This document shows positions 54,597 to 63,137 of a DNA stretch of 64,000 bases, piece after piece. Position numbers and translations under genes: made by a program. How positions within the stretch are numbered: the first letter of the stretch is position 1; each line of letters opens with the position of its first letter. A model generated the notes under the pieces. The model ran no database searches. It was not told the DNA's origin and saw only the letters and a list, made by a program, of their open reading frames with translations. The stretch comes from Clostridiales bacterium (lineage in GTDB: Bacteria > Bacillota > Clostridia > Christensenellales > CAG-138), in NCBI GenBank assembly GCA_019416935.1, contig DXWI01000004.1:62001-126000 (forward strand). Reading direction: 5' to 3'.

Positions 54597-55664
54597 CTAT
54601 TCGAACAATCTGGCAAGACTCTCGGTATACGGCGGGCGGCAAACGCCCTTTTCCGTCACTATGCCCGTGATGAGCGCATGATCCGTGACGTCGAACGCCG
54701 GATTGTAGCAGCGCACGTCGGGCAGCGCCATGGGTTCGCTATAAAACTTTTCACGGATCTCCGCCTCCGGCCGAAGCTCAATCCGGATATCGTCGCCGGT
54801 CGGGCAGTCCCGGTCGATCGTGGAGGTCGGGCCGAGCACATAGAACGGAATGCCGTAATGCTTTGCGAGGATAGCTACGCCGCTCGTGCCGATCTTATTG
54901 GCCGTATCGCCATTGGCTGCCACGCGGTCACAGCCGACAAAGCAGGCGTTGATCCAGCCGTTTTTCATCACAATACTGGCCATATTGTCGCAAATGAGCG
55001 TCACATCGATGCCCGCGCGCGAAAGCTCATAGCTGGTCAGACGCGCGCCCTGCAGCAGCGGTCTTGTTTCATCCGCAAACACGCGGATGTTCACCCCCCG
55101 CTCCTTTGCAAGGAAAAACGGTCCCTGCGCAGTGCCATAACGAGAGGTGGCGAGCGGCCCGGCGTTGCAGTGCGTCAACACGCCATCCCCATCGCGAAGC
55201 AGGGAAAGCCCGTTCTCGGAAATACGCATACACATAGCGATGTCCTCTCGATGGATGCTGAGGCACTCGGCATGCAGCAGCTCAAGGATCTCCGGAATCG
55301 GCTGTCCGGCATGCGCATCCACAACGGCCAGCATCCTGGAAAGCGCCCAACTGAGATTGACCGCCGTGGGGCGTGAACTGTTCAAATAGGTGCAGTGGGC
55401 GACAAACCGCTCCCGAAACGGCAAAAACGCTTTTTCGGGGATCTGCTGCGCAAGGCAGTAGGCAGCATAGGCGGCGCAAATGCCGATCGCCGGTGCACCA
55501 CGCACCTTCAGCTCAAAGATCGCGTCATACATCTCCTCGGGCGTTCTCAGCGTCAGGTAAACGGTTCGATTCGGCAACTGCGTCTGATCCACGATGACGA
55601 CCGCGGTTCCATCATCCGACAGCCGAACATTATCCATGTGTGTCACGCATCTGATGTCTTTCAT
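54597..55664 (-). CDS. mtnA: S-methyl-5-thioribose-1-phosphate isomerase
   Basis: 355 residues, eIF2B-like fold. Substrate motif VRGAPAIGICAAYA (about 50), catalytic Cys in THCNAGPLATSRYGTA (about 155), and catalytic Asp in GCDRVAANGDTANKIGT (about 240). GGGAGG 6 nt before the ATG at 55664. Converts 5-methylthioribose-1-P (or 5-deoxyribose-1-P) to the ketose. Paired with a class II aldolase, so the product is probably split to DHAP plus an aldehyde. A clear sigma-A promoter precedes it. Confidence 0.94.
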   Translation of the reverse strand: MKDIRCVTHMDNVRLSDDGTAVVIVDQTQLPNRTVYLTLRTPEEMYDAIFELKVRGAPAIGICAAYAAYCLAQQIPEKAFLPFRERFVAHCTYLNSSRPTAVNLSWALSRMLAVVDAHAGQPIPEILELLHAECLSIHREDIAMCMRISENGLSLLRDGDGVLTHCNAGPLATSRYGTAQGPFFLAKERGVNIRVFADETRPLLQGARLTSYELSRAGIDVTLICDNMASIVMKNGWINACFVGCDRVAANGDTANKIGTSGVAILAKHYGIPFYVLGPTSTIDRDCPTGDDIRIELRPEAEIREKFYSEPMALPDVRCYNPAFDVTDHALITGIVTEKGVCRPPYTESLARLFE

Positions 55665-55707
55665 CTGCAACCTCCCAGTCAAAGCGACTTCAATCGATAC
55701 TATTTCT

Positions 55708-55736
55708 ATCATATGCGGCAAATGGGCTCCGGTCAA
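55708..55736 (-). promoter_or_regulatory. Sigma-A promoter of mtnA-aldolase
   Basis: TTGACC at 55736-55731, 17-bp spacer, TATGAT at 55713-55708, minus strand, about 44 nt before the ATG. Confidence 0.7.
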
Positions 55737-55801
55737 GCAGTTTTCCCGGTATGAACCCGCGTCATTCAACGAAGATCCAGCAGATTTTATAAAATAAGTG
55801 G

Positions 55802-55830
55802 TGTTCTTACAGCGAGAAATATGCTATAAT
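55802..55830 (+). promoter_or_regulatory. Possible promoter of rex
   Basis: Consensus TATAAT at 55825-55830 with a weak TGTTCT 17 bp upstream. No convincing Rex palindrome (TTGTTAA-type) was found in this stretch. Confidence 0.45.
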
Positions 55831-55894
55831 CTATTATATCAATAATTGAAGATCGATTGTTTTATGATCCTTGTGACTTGAAAGGAGAGTCATC

Positions 55895-56524
55895 ATGTCC
55901 TATTCTCCCGTTCCAACCCCGACGCTACAGCGCCTTCCGGCGTACTTGCAGCTTTTGAAGCGCTTGCAGCGGGAGGGTGCGGAAACCGTTTCCTGCAATG
56001 TAATCGCACAAGAACTGAATCTGAACCCCGTTTTGGTGCGAAAGGATCTTGCCGCCGTCAGCGCAATGGGCGGCCGGCCAAAAATCGGCTATGTGCTCGA
56101 CAACCTGATCGTCGACGTGGAGCATTACCTTGGCTATGCCGAAACACGGAAAACCGTTTTGGTCGGTGCCGGTCACCTCGGCAGCGCATTGTTCGCCTAT
56201 CCCGGATTTACTGCCTACGGGATTGAGGTTGTTGCTGCGTTCGACCAGAATCCCGATTTGATCGGCACAACGGTGAACGGCAAGCCCATCCTCGATACCT
56301 CGGAGTTGTCCTCCTGGTGCCAAAAGCACGAGATCGAGCTCGGCATCATCACCGTCCCCGTCCCGGCTGCGCAGGCCGTCTGCGACGCAATGGTCGCTGC
56401 CGGTATCCGCGGCATCTGGAACTTTGCGCCGACACACCTGCGCGCACCGGCCGATATCCTGATCCAGTATGAGGATATGGCCATTCCGTTGGCGTTGCTG
56501 TCCAAGCACTTAAAAAACCGGTAA
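55895..56524 (+). CDS. rex: Redox-sensing transcriptional repressor Rex
   Basis: 209 residues. Winged-helix DNA-binding domain (about 8-80; VSCNVIAQELNLNPVLVRKDLAAV) and a Rossmann domain (about 85-205) with the NADH site VGAGHLGSALFAY and EIELGIITVPV. The C-terminal helix swaps between monomers. Rex represses fermentation genes until NADH rises; the alcohol dehydrogenase immediately downstream is a typical target. AAGGAG 7-8 nt before the ATG. Confidence 0.95.
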   Translation: MSYSPVPTPTLQRLPAYLQLLKRLQREGAETVSCNVIAQELNLNPVLVRKDLAAVSAMGGRPKIGYVLDNLIVDVEHYLGYAETRKTVLVGAGHLGSALFAYPGFTAYGIEVVAAFDQNPDLIGTTVNGKPILDTSELSSWCQKHEIELGIITVPVPAAQAVCDAMVAAGIRGIWNFAPTHLRAPADILIQYEDMAIPLALLSKHLKNR

Positions 56525-56603
56525 CGCTCGATGCCTAAACCGGCGCCCGCTGATTCGCCGGCGAACCGATCGCACGGTTTACACCAATCTATCTTGTCAG
56601 GCC

Positions 56604-56634
56604 AAGCCGCCGTATTCTGTTAGAACGGCGGCTT
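56604..56634 (+). terminator. Terminator of rex
   Basis: AAGCCGCCGT / ACGGCGGCTT arms, 11-nt loop, then TTTG. It separates rex from the dehydrogenase gene. Confidence 0.8.
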
Positions 56635-56679
56635 TTTGTTTATGCTAATGGAGATAATGTAAAAGGAGGATTCTGTACA

Positions 56680-57861
56680 GTGTCAAGATTTACGCTCCCC
56701 CGCGACCTCTATTTTGGCAGGGATTCGCTCTCGCAGTTGAAAACGCTCTCCGGCAAGCGTGCGTTTGTCGTAGTCGGCGGCGGCTCTATGCGCCGCTTCG
56801 GATTTCTGGATCGGGCAACCACATATTTGAACGAGGCCGGCATGGAGGTGAAGCTGTTTGAAAACGTGGAGCCGGATCCATCCGTAGAAACCGTGATGCG
56901 CGGCGCTCGGGCCATGCGCGCGTTTGAGCCCGACTGGATCGTTTCGATTGGCGGCGGTTCCGCAATCGATGCAGCCAAAGCCATGTGGGTTTTCTATGAA
57001 CATCCAAGGGTAACGTTTCAAAGCCTTCTGGAGCCATTTTCCTTCCCGGCGCTGCGAGTGAAGGCCCGGTTTGTCGCCATCCCCTCCACCAGCGGCACCG
57101 CTACCGAAGTCACCGCTTTTTCCGTGATCACGGACTACCAAACCGGGGTCAAATATCCGCTTGCGGATTTTCAGATCACGCCCGATATTGCCATCGTCGA
57201 CCCGACGCTCGTGGAAACTATGCCGCAAGAGCTGATCGCTCATACCGGTATGGACGCGCTGACGCACGCCATCGAAGCGTATGTATCCACGCAGCATTCC
57301 CCATTCACCGACCCGCTGGCGCTGCACGCCATCAAAATGATTGCCGCGCACCTGCCAAAATCCTATTTGGGCGACCTTTCGGCACGCGAGCAGGTTCACT
57401 ATGCGCAATGCCTCGCAGGTATGGCGTTTTCCAACGCACTGCTTGGCATCGTGCATTCCATGGCGCATAAAACCGGTGCAGCGTTCGAAACCGGCCATAT
57501 TCCGCACGGATGCGCCAATGCCATGTACCTGCCCTATGTCATCGAGTATAACCAAAGGGAATCCACCGCACGGGAACGCTATGCCGCTATTGCTCTGACG
57601 CTGAACCAGCAGGGCGAGTCCGAGGAACATCTGGTTGCTAAGCTGCTGGAGGTCATCCGCGCGCTGAACAAAAAGTTCGGCATTCCGGCAACACTCTGGG
57701 AGGCCGGCGTGCGGGAAGCGGAATTCAACGAAAAGATCGCGGGTATTGCCGAGCGCGCCGTCGGCGACGCCTGTACCGGCACCAACCCGCGAAAGATCGA
57801 TATCAAAACCATGGAGCGGCTGTTCCGCTGCATCTACTATGGAAAAAGGGTCGATTTCTAG
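56680..57861 (+). CDS. Iron-containing alcohol dehydrogenase
   Basis: 393 residues, group III ADH. NAD-binding SIGGGSAIDAAKAMWVFYEHP (about 88-110), STSGTATEVTAF, and the metal site with Asp/His in the 195-205 region, HSMAHKTGAAFETGHIPHGCANAMYLP (His about 262 and 276). The WVFYEHP stretch matches the ADH half of AdhE and related NADH butanol/ethanol dehydrogenases. GTG start with AGGAGG 10 nt upstream. Likely reduces acetaldehyde to ethanol; it may consume the aldehyde from the MtnA/aldolase pair. Probably Rex-controlled, though no operator was identified. Confidence 0.92.
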   Translation: MSRFTLPRDLYFGRDSLSQLKTLSGKRAFVVVGGGSMRRFGFLDRATTYLNEAGMEVKLFENVEPDPSVETVMRGARAMRAFEPDWIVSIGGGSAIDAAKAMWVFYEHPRVTFQSLLEPFSFPALRVKARFVAIPSTSGTATEVTAFSVITDYQTGVKYPLADFQITPDIAIVDPTLVETMPQELIAHTGMDALTHAIEAYVSTQHSPFTDPLALHAIKMIAAHLPKSYLGDLSAREQVHYAQCLAGMAFSNALLGIVHSMAHKTGAAFETGHIPHGCANAMYLPYVIEYNQRESTARERYAAIALTLNQQGESEEHLVAKLLEVIRALNKKFGIPATLWEAGVREAEFNEKIAGIAERAVGDACTGTNPRKIDIKTMERLFRCIYYGKRVDF

Positions 57862-57886
57862 CGTCTGTGCATCCGGCACAGGAATT

Positions 57887-57910
57887 GAGCCACCCAGAAA
57901 CGGGTGGCTC
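57887..57910. terminator. Hairpin between convergent ADH and surface-protein genes
   Basis: Perfect 9-bp stem GAGCCACCC / GGGTGGCTC with a 6-nt loop. T-tracts are weak on both sides; it probably stops both converging transcripts. Confidence 0.5.
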
Positions 57911-57960
57911 TGATCGCTCAATAGCAGCTTTTCGTATCCCGGCGGTCTCCGACGCCGCCC

Positions 57961-60900
57961 CTACAGCGCTGATGTTCCGCTCACGCGGCTACGGCGCTTT
58001 TCATCCAGCGCAAGGCAGAGCAATCCCACGAGGGAGAAGAGCATCAGCAATGCGCCGGCAAGGAGCTGCCCATGGTTGTCTGCCTGTCCGGTCTTACCAA
58101 CGGTTGAACCGGATGGCTCTTTCGTGTTCTCGATCGTAACAACGGCGCCGCTGCAGCCAGACACGATGCTGGTTCCTCTGCCGGATACCGTCATTTTCCC
58201 ATCCGGTCCCACGACCAGCGTCCAACCGCTGAGCGGCTTCTGATACCCCTCCGGCGCACGGGTCTCCGTGATGGCATAGGTGCCGGACGTCATGCGGATC
58301 GCTTCGGTATTGCCTGCGGCGTTGGTCGTCAGCGTTTCGTTCCGGTTCGCTCCGCTCAGCGTGAAGACCACGCCGGCCAAAGGCTTGCCGGTGGCGGCGT
58401 CCTGTTTGTGCAGGATGAAGCAATAGGTCACCGGATCGTTTTCCATGGTGATAACGAGTTCCTGCTGCTGCTCGCCGTCCAGCTGAACACCATTCTCATC
58501 GATCAGAACCGTGTGCACGGTCTGATCCAGCACATACCCATCCGGCGCAACCAGTTCTTGCAGGAGATACCGGCCATAGGGCAACGTCATCTTTGCCGTG
58601 CCGTCCGGCCCGGTCGTCACATCATACACCTCGCTGCCGGTCAATCGGAAGGTCGCTCCCGGCAAAGCCGCGCCGGTTTCGGAGGAGACCTTTTGTATCG
58701 TGATCTCCCTTGTGATCGCCCGATTGGTGATGCTGAACACAAACACCTGATTGACCTCGGGAATCTCCAGACCGCCGCTTCCGACCTTGACGGCGCCATT
58801 CTCATCCACCAACAGGTCAATGGGGTTCTTCCAGAGCTGATAGCCCTCCGGCGCCCGCGTTTCTACCACGCGGTAAACGCCCATGGTCAAATCGGCAAAC
58901 ACGGCAAGCCCGTTCTCATTGGTCACCGCCGTGACCAGCTCTTGGGTCGGTTGGCCGTTTTCCAGCCGATAAAGCGTGAACTCCGCGCCGCTGAGCCGCA
59001 GTTCATGGTTTTCTTCATCGATCTTGGTGATCCCCACCGCCGTGCGCCGCAGCAGATTCTCTACCCGAATCTCCAGTGCGGCAGCGGCATTCTCCGCCGT
59101 AATGGAGAACACGCGCGCTTCATCCAGCGATACATAGCCGGCCGGCGCCTTCGTCTCGGTCAGCGTGTACTGGCCTGCGGGCAGGTTTTGCAGCGTCACG
59201 GTTCCGGCGATGATCGTTTGGGTTTCTCCTTCCGGATTCAACGTATAGACGCTGTCCGAAACGTCCCATTTGATCGGTTTTCCCTCTGCGTCCGTAAGGA
59301 CGAACTCCGCACCTTCGAGAAGCTTGGACGGATCCTCATGGTCAACCCTTTTCAGCGTTACGGAGCCGAGGATGTAGGTATTGGGCACCTTCACCTCCAC
59401 CGCTTTTCCATGCAGCAGATCCTCGCGTTCGACCCGATAGATCTGCTCGTTCAGGTAGTAGCCCTCGGGAGCGCGGATCTCACGAATCGTATAGTCGTCA
59501 TATACAAGATCCTCCAGCACCGCGCGTCCGTCCGCGCCGGTGGTAACGACCTTGGTAAAGCCGCGGCTGTCGGTCACTGCAAACTCCGCGCCGGCGAGCA
59601 CCTTGCTCTCGTCATCCGCATCGTGCTTCAGGATCGCGAGGGCATAGCGGCTCTGCTCATTGGTGAAGGTAAAGGAGAACGCCGCATCGTCGGGCGTATC
59701 AGCGTCGATGGTAAACTCCACCGGTTCCCGACCGCTGAGTTCATATCCCTCGGGCGCTCTGGTTTCCACGATCACATAGCTGCCGTAGGGCAGGGTAAAG
59801 CGCGCCTTGCCGTCATAGTCAGTGGTCGCTTCATACAGGAAGGTTTTCGTTTCGCCAACAACGGAATACAGCGCAAACGTCGCGCCCATGAGCGCATGGC
59901 GATCCTCCCCCGCGCTCTGCTTGTACACCGTTACTTCATGGAGAATTTTTTCGTTGGGTACGTTCACAACCGCGGTCTCATCCTGCGATACGATCCTGAT
60001 CCTGGTATCCGCAGTCGAAACGGCGTAACCCACCGGCGCTGTCACCTCAACAACGGTATACGTTCCGAACGGCAGGTTTTGCAGCAGCGCCATACCCATG
60101 GCGTTGGTCTCCAGCTGTTCCAGTGCATCCGCAGCGTCGCTAACGCTGTAAACGCCGTTTGCCAGCGTGAACCGAACCCTGCCGCCGGTCTGATCCAGCA
60201 CCTCAAACCGCGCGCCCCGAAGAGGAGTGGAGTCATCGGCATCGAACTTGTTGATCAACAGGCTGCCGGACGTTTTTTCATTCTCCAGTACCAGCGTGAG
60301 CAAGCCGTCCTCAAAGGTGTGCTTTGCGGCGTTTTCAACCGAAACGACCTGCATGGCGGCCCCCTCGGTCACGGTGAAGCTCCAGCCGGCAAGCGGCAGG
60401 TTGTAACCCGCGGCCGCTATCGTTTCGCTCACGGCATAGGTACCCGGTGCGAGCGGAATCGAGGCTGTCAGACCGTTTGCATCCGTGACCAACGCATGCT
60501 TTTGTCCATCCGCCCCGACGATCTGGAAGGCAACGCCGGAGAGCGGCTGCTTGCTGTCCTGATCCTGCTTGAGGATGCGCAGGTAAAAGCTCTGCGGCAG
60601 ATTTTTGACCGTATAGGTCATCACCTCGCCCAGCAGCTTCTGCCCCTCTACATACACGCCGTCCGCCCTGACCTCCAACGCGCTCCCGGTTCCGCCTGCG
60701 ACATAGCCCGCCGGCGCTTTCTGCTCCGTGAGGGTATAGCTGCCAATCGGGAGGAAGATGGTTTCCGTCAAACCGTCCACGCCGGTTACAAAGGTGCGGT
60801 TGACGCCATTGCCGAGGATGCAGAACTCTGCGCCGGCAAGCAGGAGCGTTTCATCCGCAGCGCTCAGCTTGCGGATGCGGAAGCCCTGCTCGATCGGGTC

Positions 60901-63054
60901 GTTCTTGACGACGAGCACAAAGAACAGTTCGGGACTTGAAGCGGCCTGTATAAACCCATGTTCGCTGACCAGCCGGCCGGTTTCATCAATGGCAAACGCA
61001 TATTCGGCATCCAAGCGCTGATAGCCCTCGGGTGCTGCCGTTTCCCGGATCACATAGCTGCCCGTGCGCAGATTGGTAAACACCGCGTAACCGCCGGCAG
61101 AACTGACCGCGGTCTGGAGCGGCTCCATGCCATCCGCCGCATACAGCGCAAACTCCGCGCCCTGCAGCCGCACGCCATCGGTATTTTCCTTGCAGATGGC
61201 GACGCCCTTCTGGTGCGGAATATTCTCTACGGTCAGTGTGAGCGCCCGGTCATAGCGGCTCACGTCCACCGTAAAGCGGATATCGCCGAGGGACATGTAC
61301 CCGTTCGGCGCCTGCTGCTCCCTGAGCAGATAGTCGCCGGCCGGCAAGCCGTACAGTTCAAGGCTGCCGGCGGTAAGCTCTGTCGCCGCACCGGCACCGG
61401 CATAGCGGTAGACGCCCGCCGCCGTCTCTGTCAGCGCAATCGGCTGCTCCGTCCCGCCAAGCAGGGAATAGAGATGGAACGTCGCTCCATCCAGACTGCC
61501 GCCGTTCTCATCCACCTTGACGATGCGCACCGCCGTGGAATAATCCTCCGACACGAACTGCGCAGCCGGAATGGTTCCCTCCGCGGTGTGGCCGGTTACC
61601 TCCACCGTATAGGTGTTCGGATCGATCGTATAGCCGGTTGGCGCTTCGATCTCCAGAATGGAATAGACTCCCGCAGCAGGAACCCACACCACGGCCGTGC
61701 CGTCCTCCCCCGTAACAGCCTCCGTGTAGAAGCCGCTGCCGGAGATGGCAAAGCGCGCGCCGGCGAGCATCGCTCCCGTGTGCTTGTCCACCTTTGTGAT
61801 GCCAAGCACATATCTCGATCGCTCGTTTTCAAACGCAAGGCTGACGCTCTCACCCGCATTCGGTTGCCCGGAAGCTGCGTTCGTGATGGTGAAATACTGC
61901 GCCTGACCGGAGCGCTCATAGCCGGCGGGCGCCTTCGTCTCCACGACCGCATAGCTGCCAAACGGGATGTTCGACAGCGCTGCCCGACCGTCGGCATTGG
62001 TGGTGATGGTCGCGACCACCTGTGCGCTTAGGCCGTTTTCGATATAGTCCGTTTTTTCATATACCCGGAACTCCGCGCCGGACAGTCCCGCCGCACCGTC
62101 CGCAGCATCCGTTTTCAAGATGGTGAGCGAGCCGGTGCAGGGTGCGTTCCGTATGACAATCTCGTTCGGTCCATCCGCCGTGACAAAGAAGCGAATCGGG
62201 GTCTCGTCGAGGACATAGTTTTCCGGCGCCTGTATCTCCTTGAGATAATATACGCCGAGCGGCAGGATGATGCTCGCGCTGCCCTGTTCATTGATCGTGA
62301 GGAACAGGCCGTCCGCGCCGATCTGCTGCTGGTTGCGATCCAGCACTTCGAACACCGCGCCAGTCAACGCCGCGCCATCCGCGCTGCTCACCTTCCGCAC
62401 GGTGTATTCCCGGACGGTCGTATCGTTCAGCCAATCCCCGTTCAGGTCCTCCTCCGCCGTGATTTCGATGCCCTCCGGCACCGGCGCATTGCCGATGCGG
62501 ACATAGCGCACCTCAGCGCTCAGCTCAAAGCCGGCCGGTGCAAGATACTCGGTGATCCGATACACGCCGTAGGGAATGCGATCAAAGCGGACGACGCCAT
62601 CCGTATCGGATACCGCATAGCGCGCCTGTTCTTCGGAGTACGCGTTGCCGCTGCCCGCCACAAGTTCAATTCTGAACACCGCACCGGGGAGACCGCTGCC
62701 CTGCGCATCCGTTTTTTTGAACCGCACGGCGCCCAAGTCGAGGTGGTTGACCACATCGACTTTGATCGTCACATTGTGTTGTTCTGCGGTAACATCCACC
62801 CGAATGCCCGATTGCGGAACGAGTCCGTCCGGGGTGACCACTTCATCCAGATAATAGGTGCCCCAGAGCAGGCCGTCCAGCACAACCTCGCCCAAATCAT
62901 CCGTAACGAGCATGGCTGCCGCTGTCGCGTCATCGGCAAGGCCGGTATAGGTGTACGAGCCGATTGTGCCGTCCGCCGCAACATAGCCGCCCGCGCTGTT
63001 GCGCAGGGTAAAGCCAACGTTCGGCAGGCGCTTGCCGCTCGCATCCGCTTTCAC
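57961..63054 (-). CDS. Giant SpaA/Cna_B-repeat wall-anchored protein (C-terminal part; frame-shifted from the next entry)
   Basis: 1697 codons, with the frame open upstream to about 63177. About 16 tandem prealbumin-like repeats of about 100 residues, each with GAxF (GATFRL, GAEFTL), a TG-DG-A/T turn, LPYG-Y and a closing E-(T)xAPxGY. These are Cna_B/SpaA domains that usually form Lys-Asn/Asp isopeptide bonds, giving a stiff stalk. The C-terminus has a sorting-signal layout: VGKTGQ, a hydrophobic helix (LLAGALLMLFSLVGLLCLAL) and basic DEKRRSR. No separate enzymatic domain seen. Function: surface stalk or adhesin. Part of one gene with 63138-64000. Confidence 0.88.
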   Translation of the reverse strand: MKADASGKRLPNVGFTLRNSAGGYVAADGTIGSYTYTGLADDATAAAMLVTDDLGEVVLDGLLWGTYYLDEVVTPDGLVPQSGIRVDVTAEQHNVTIKVDVVNHLDLGAVRFKKTDAQGSGLPGAVFRIELVAGSGNAYSEEQARYAVSDTDGVVRFDRIPYGVYRITEYLAPAGFELSAEVRYVRIGNAPVPEGIEITAEEDLNGDWLNDTTVREYTVRKVSSADGAALTGAVFEVLDRNQQQIGADGLFLTINEQGSASIILPLGVYYLKEIQAPENYVLDETPIRFFVTADGPNEIVIRNAPCTGSLTILKTDAADGAAGLSGAEFRVYEKTDYIENGLSAQVVATITTNADGRAALSNIPFGSYAVVETKAPAGYERSGQAQYFTITNAASGQPNAGESVSLAFENERSRYVLGITKVDKHTGAMLAGARFAISGSGFYTEAVTGEDGTAVVWVPAAGVYSILEIEAPTGYTIDPNTYTVEVTGHTAEGTIPAAQFVSEDYSTAVRIVKVDENGGSLDGATFHLYSLLGGTEQPIALTETAAGVYRYAGAGAATELTAGSLELYGLPAGDYLLREQQAPNGYMSLGDIRFTVDVSRYDRALTLTVENIPHQKGVAICKENTDGVRLQGAEFALYAADGMEPLQTAVSSAGGYAVFTNLRTGSYVIRETAAPEGYQRLDAEYAFAIDETGRLVSEHGFIQAASSPELFFVLVVKNDPIEQGFRIRKLSAADETLLLAGAEFCILGNGVNRTFVTGVDGLTETIFLPIGSYTLTEQKAPAGYVAGGTGSALEVRADGVYVEGQKLLGEVMTYTVKNLPQSFYLRILKQDQDSKQPLSGVAFQIVGADGQKHALVTDANGLTASIPLAPGTYAVSETIAAAGYNLPLAGWSFTVTEGAAMQVVSVENAAKHTFEDGLLTLVLENEKTSGSLLINKFDADDSTPLRGARFEVLDQTGGRVRFTLANGVYSVSDAADALEQLETNAMGMALLQNLPFGTYTVVEVTAPVGYAVSTADTRIRIVSQDETAVVNVPNEKILHEVTVYKQSAGEDRHALMGATFALYSVVGETKTFLYEATTDYDGKARFTLPYGSYVIVETRAPEGYELSGREPVEFTIDADTPDDAAFSFTFTNEQSRYALAILKHDADDESKVLAGAEFAVTDSRGFTKVVTTGADGRAVLEDLVYDDYTIREIRAPEGYYLNEQIYRVEREDLLHGKAVEVKVPNTYILGSVTLKRVDHEDPSKLLEGAEFVLTDAEGKPIKWDVSDSVYTLNPEGETQTIIAGTVTLQNLPAGQYTLTETKAPAGYVSLDEARVFSITAENAAAALEIRVENLLRRTAVGITKIDEENHELRLSGAEFTLYRLENGQPTQELVTAVTNENGLAVFADLTMGVYRVVETRAPEGYQLWKNPIDLLVDENGAVKVGSGGLEIPEVNQVFVFSITNRAITREITIQKVSSETGAALPGATFRLTGSEVYDVTTGPDGTAKMTLPYGRYLLQELVAPDGYVLDQTVHTVLIDENGVQLDGEQQQELVITMENDPVTYCFILHKQDAATGKPLAGVVFTLSGANRNETLTTNAAGNTEAIRMTSGTYAITETRAPEGYQKPLSGWTLVVGPDGKMTVSGRGTSIVSGCSGAVVTIENTKEPSGSTVGKTGQADNHGQLLAGALLMLFSLVGLLCLALDEKRRSRVSGTSAL

Positions 63055-63137
63055 GAGCTTCAGTTTCGCTTGAATCCGGGTGTTGTTAATGGATACGCTC
63101 GTCTCCGCTTCCTGAATGCCAAAATTGACGCTGGCGG

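Noticed and set aside
55800..55894. Rex operator upstream of rex
   Set aside because: No TTGTTAA-N4-TTAACAA-like palindrome could be found; only AT-rich promoter sequence.
58408..60939. 843-codon plus-strand frame opposite the repeat protein
   Set aside because: Its apparent internal repeats are only the reverse reading of the Cna_B repeats; composition is shadow-like.
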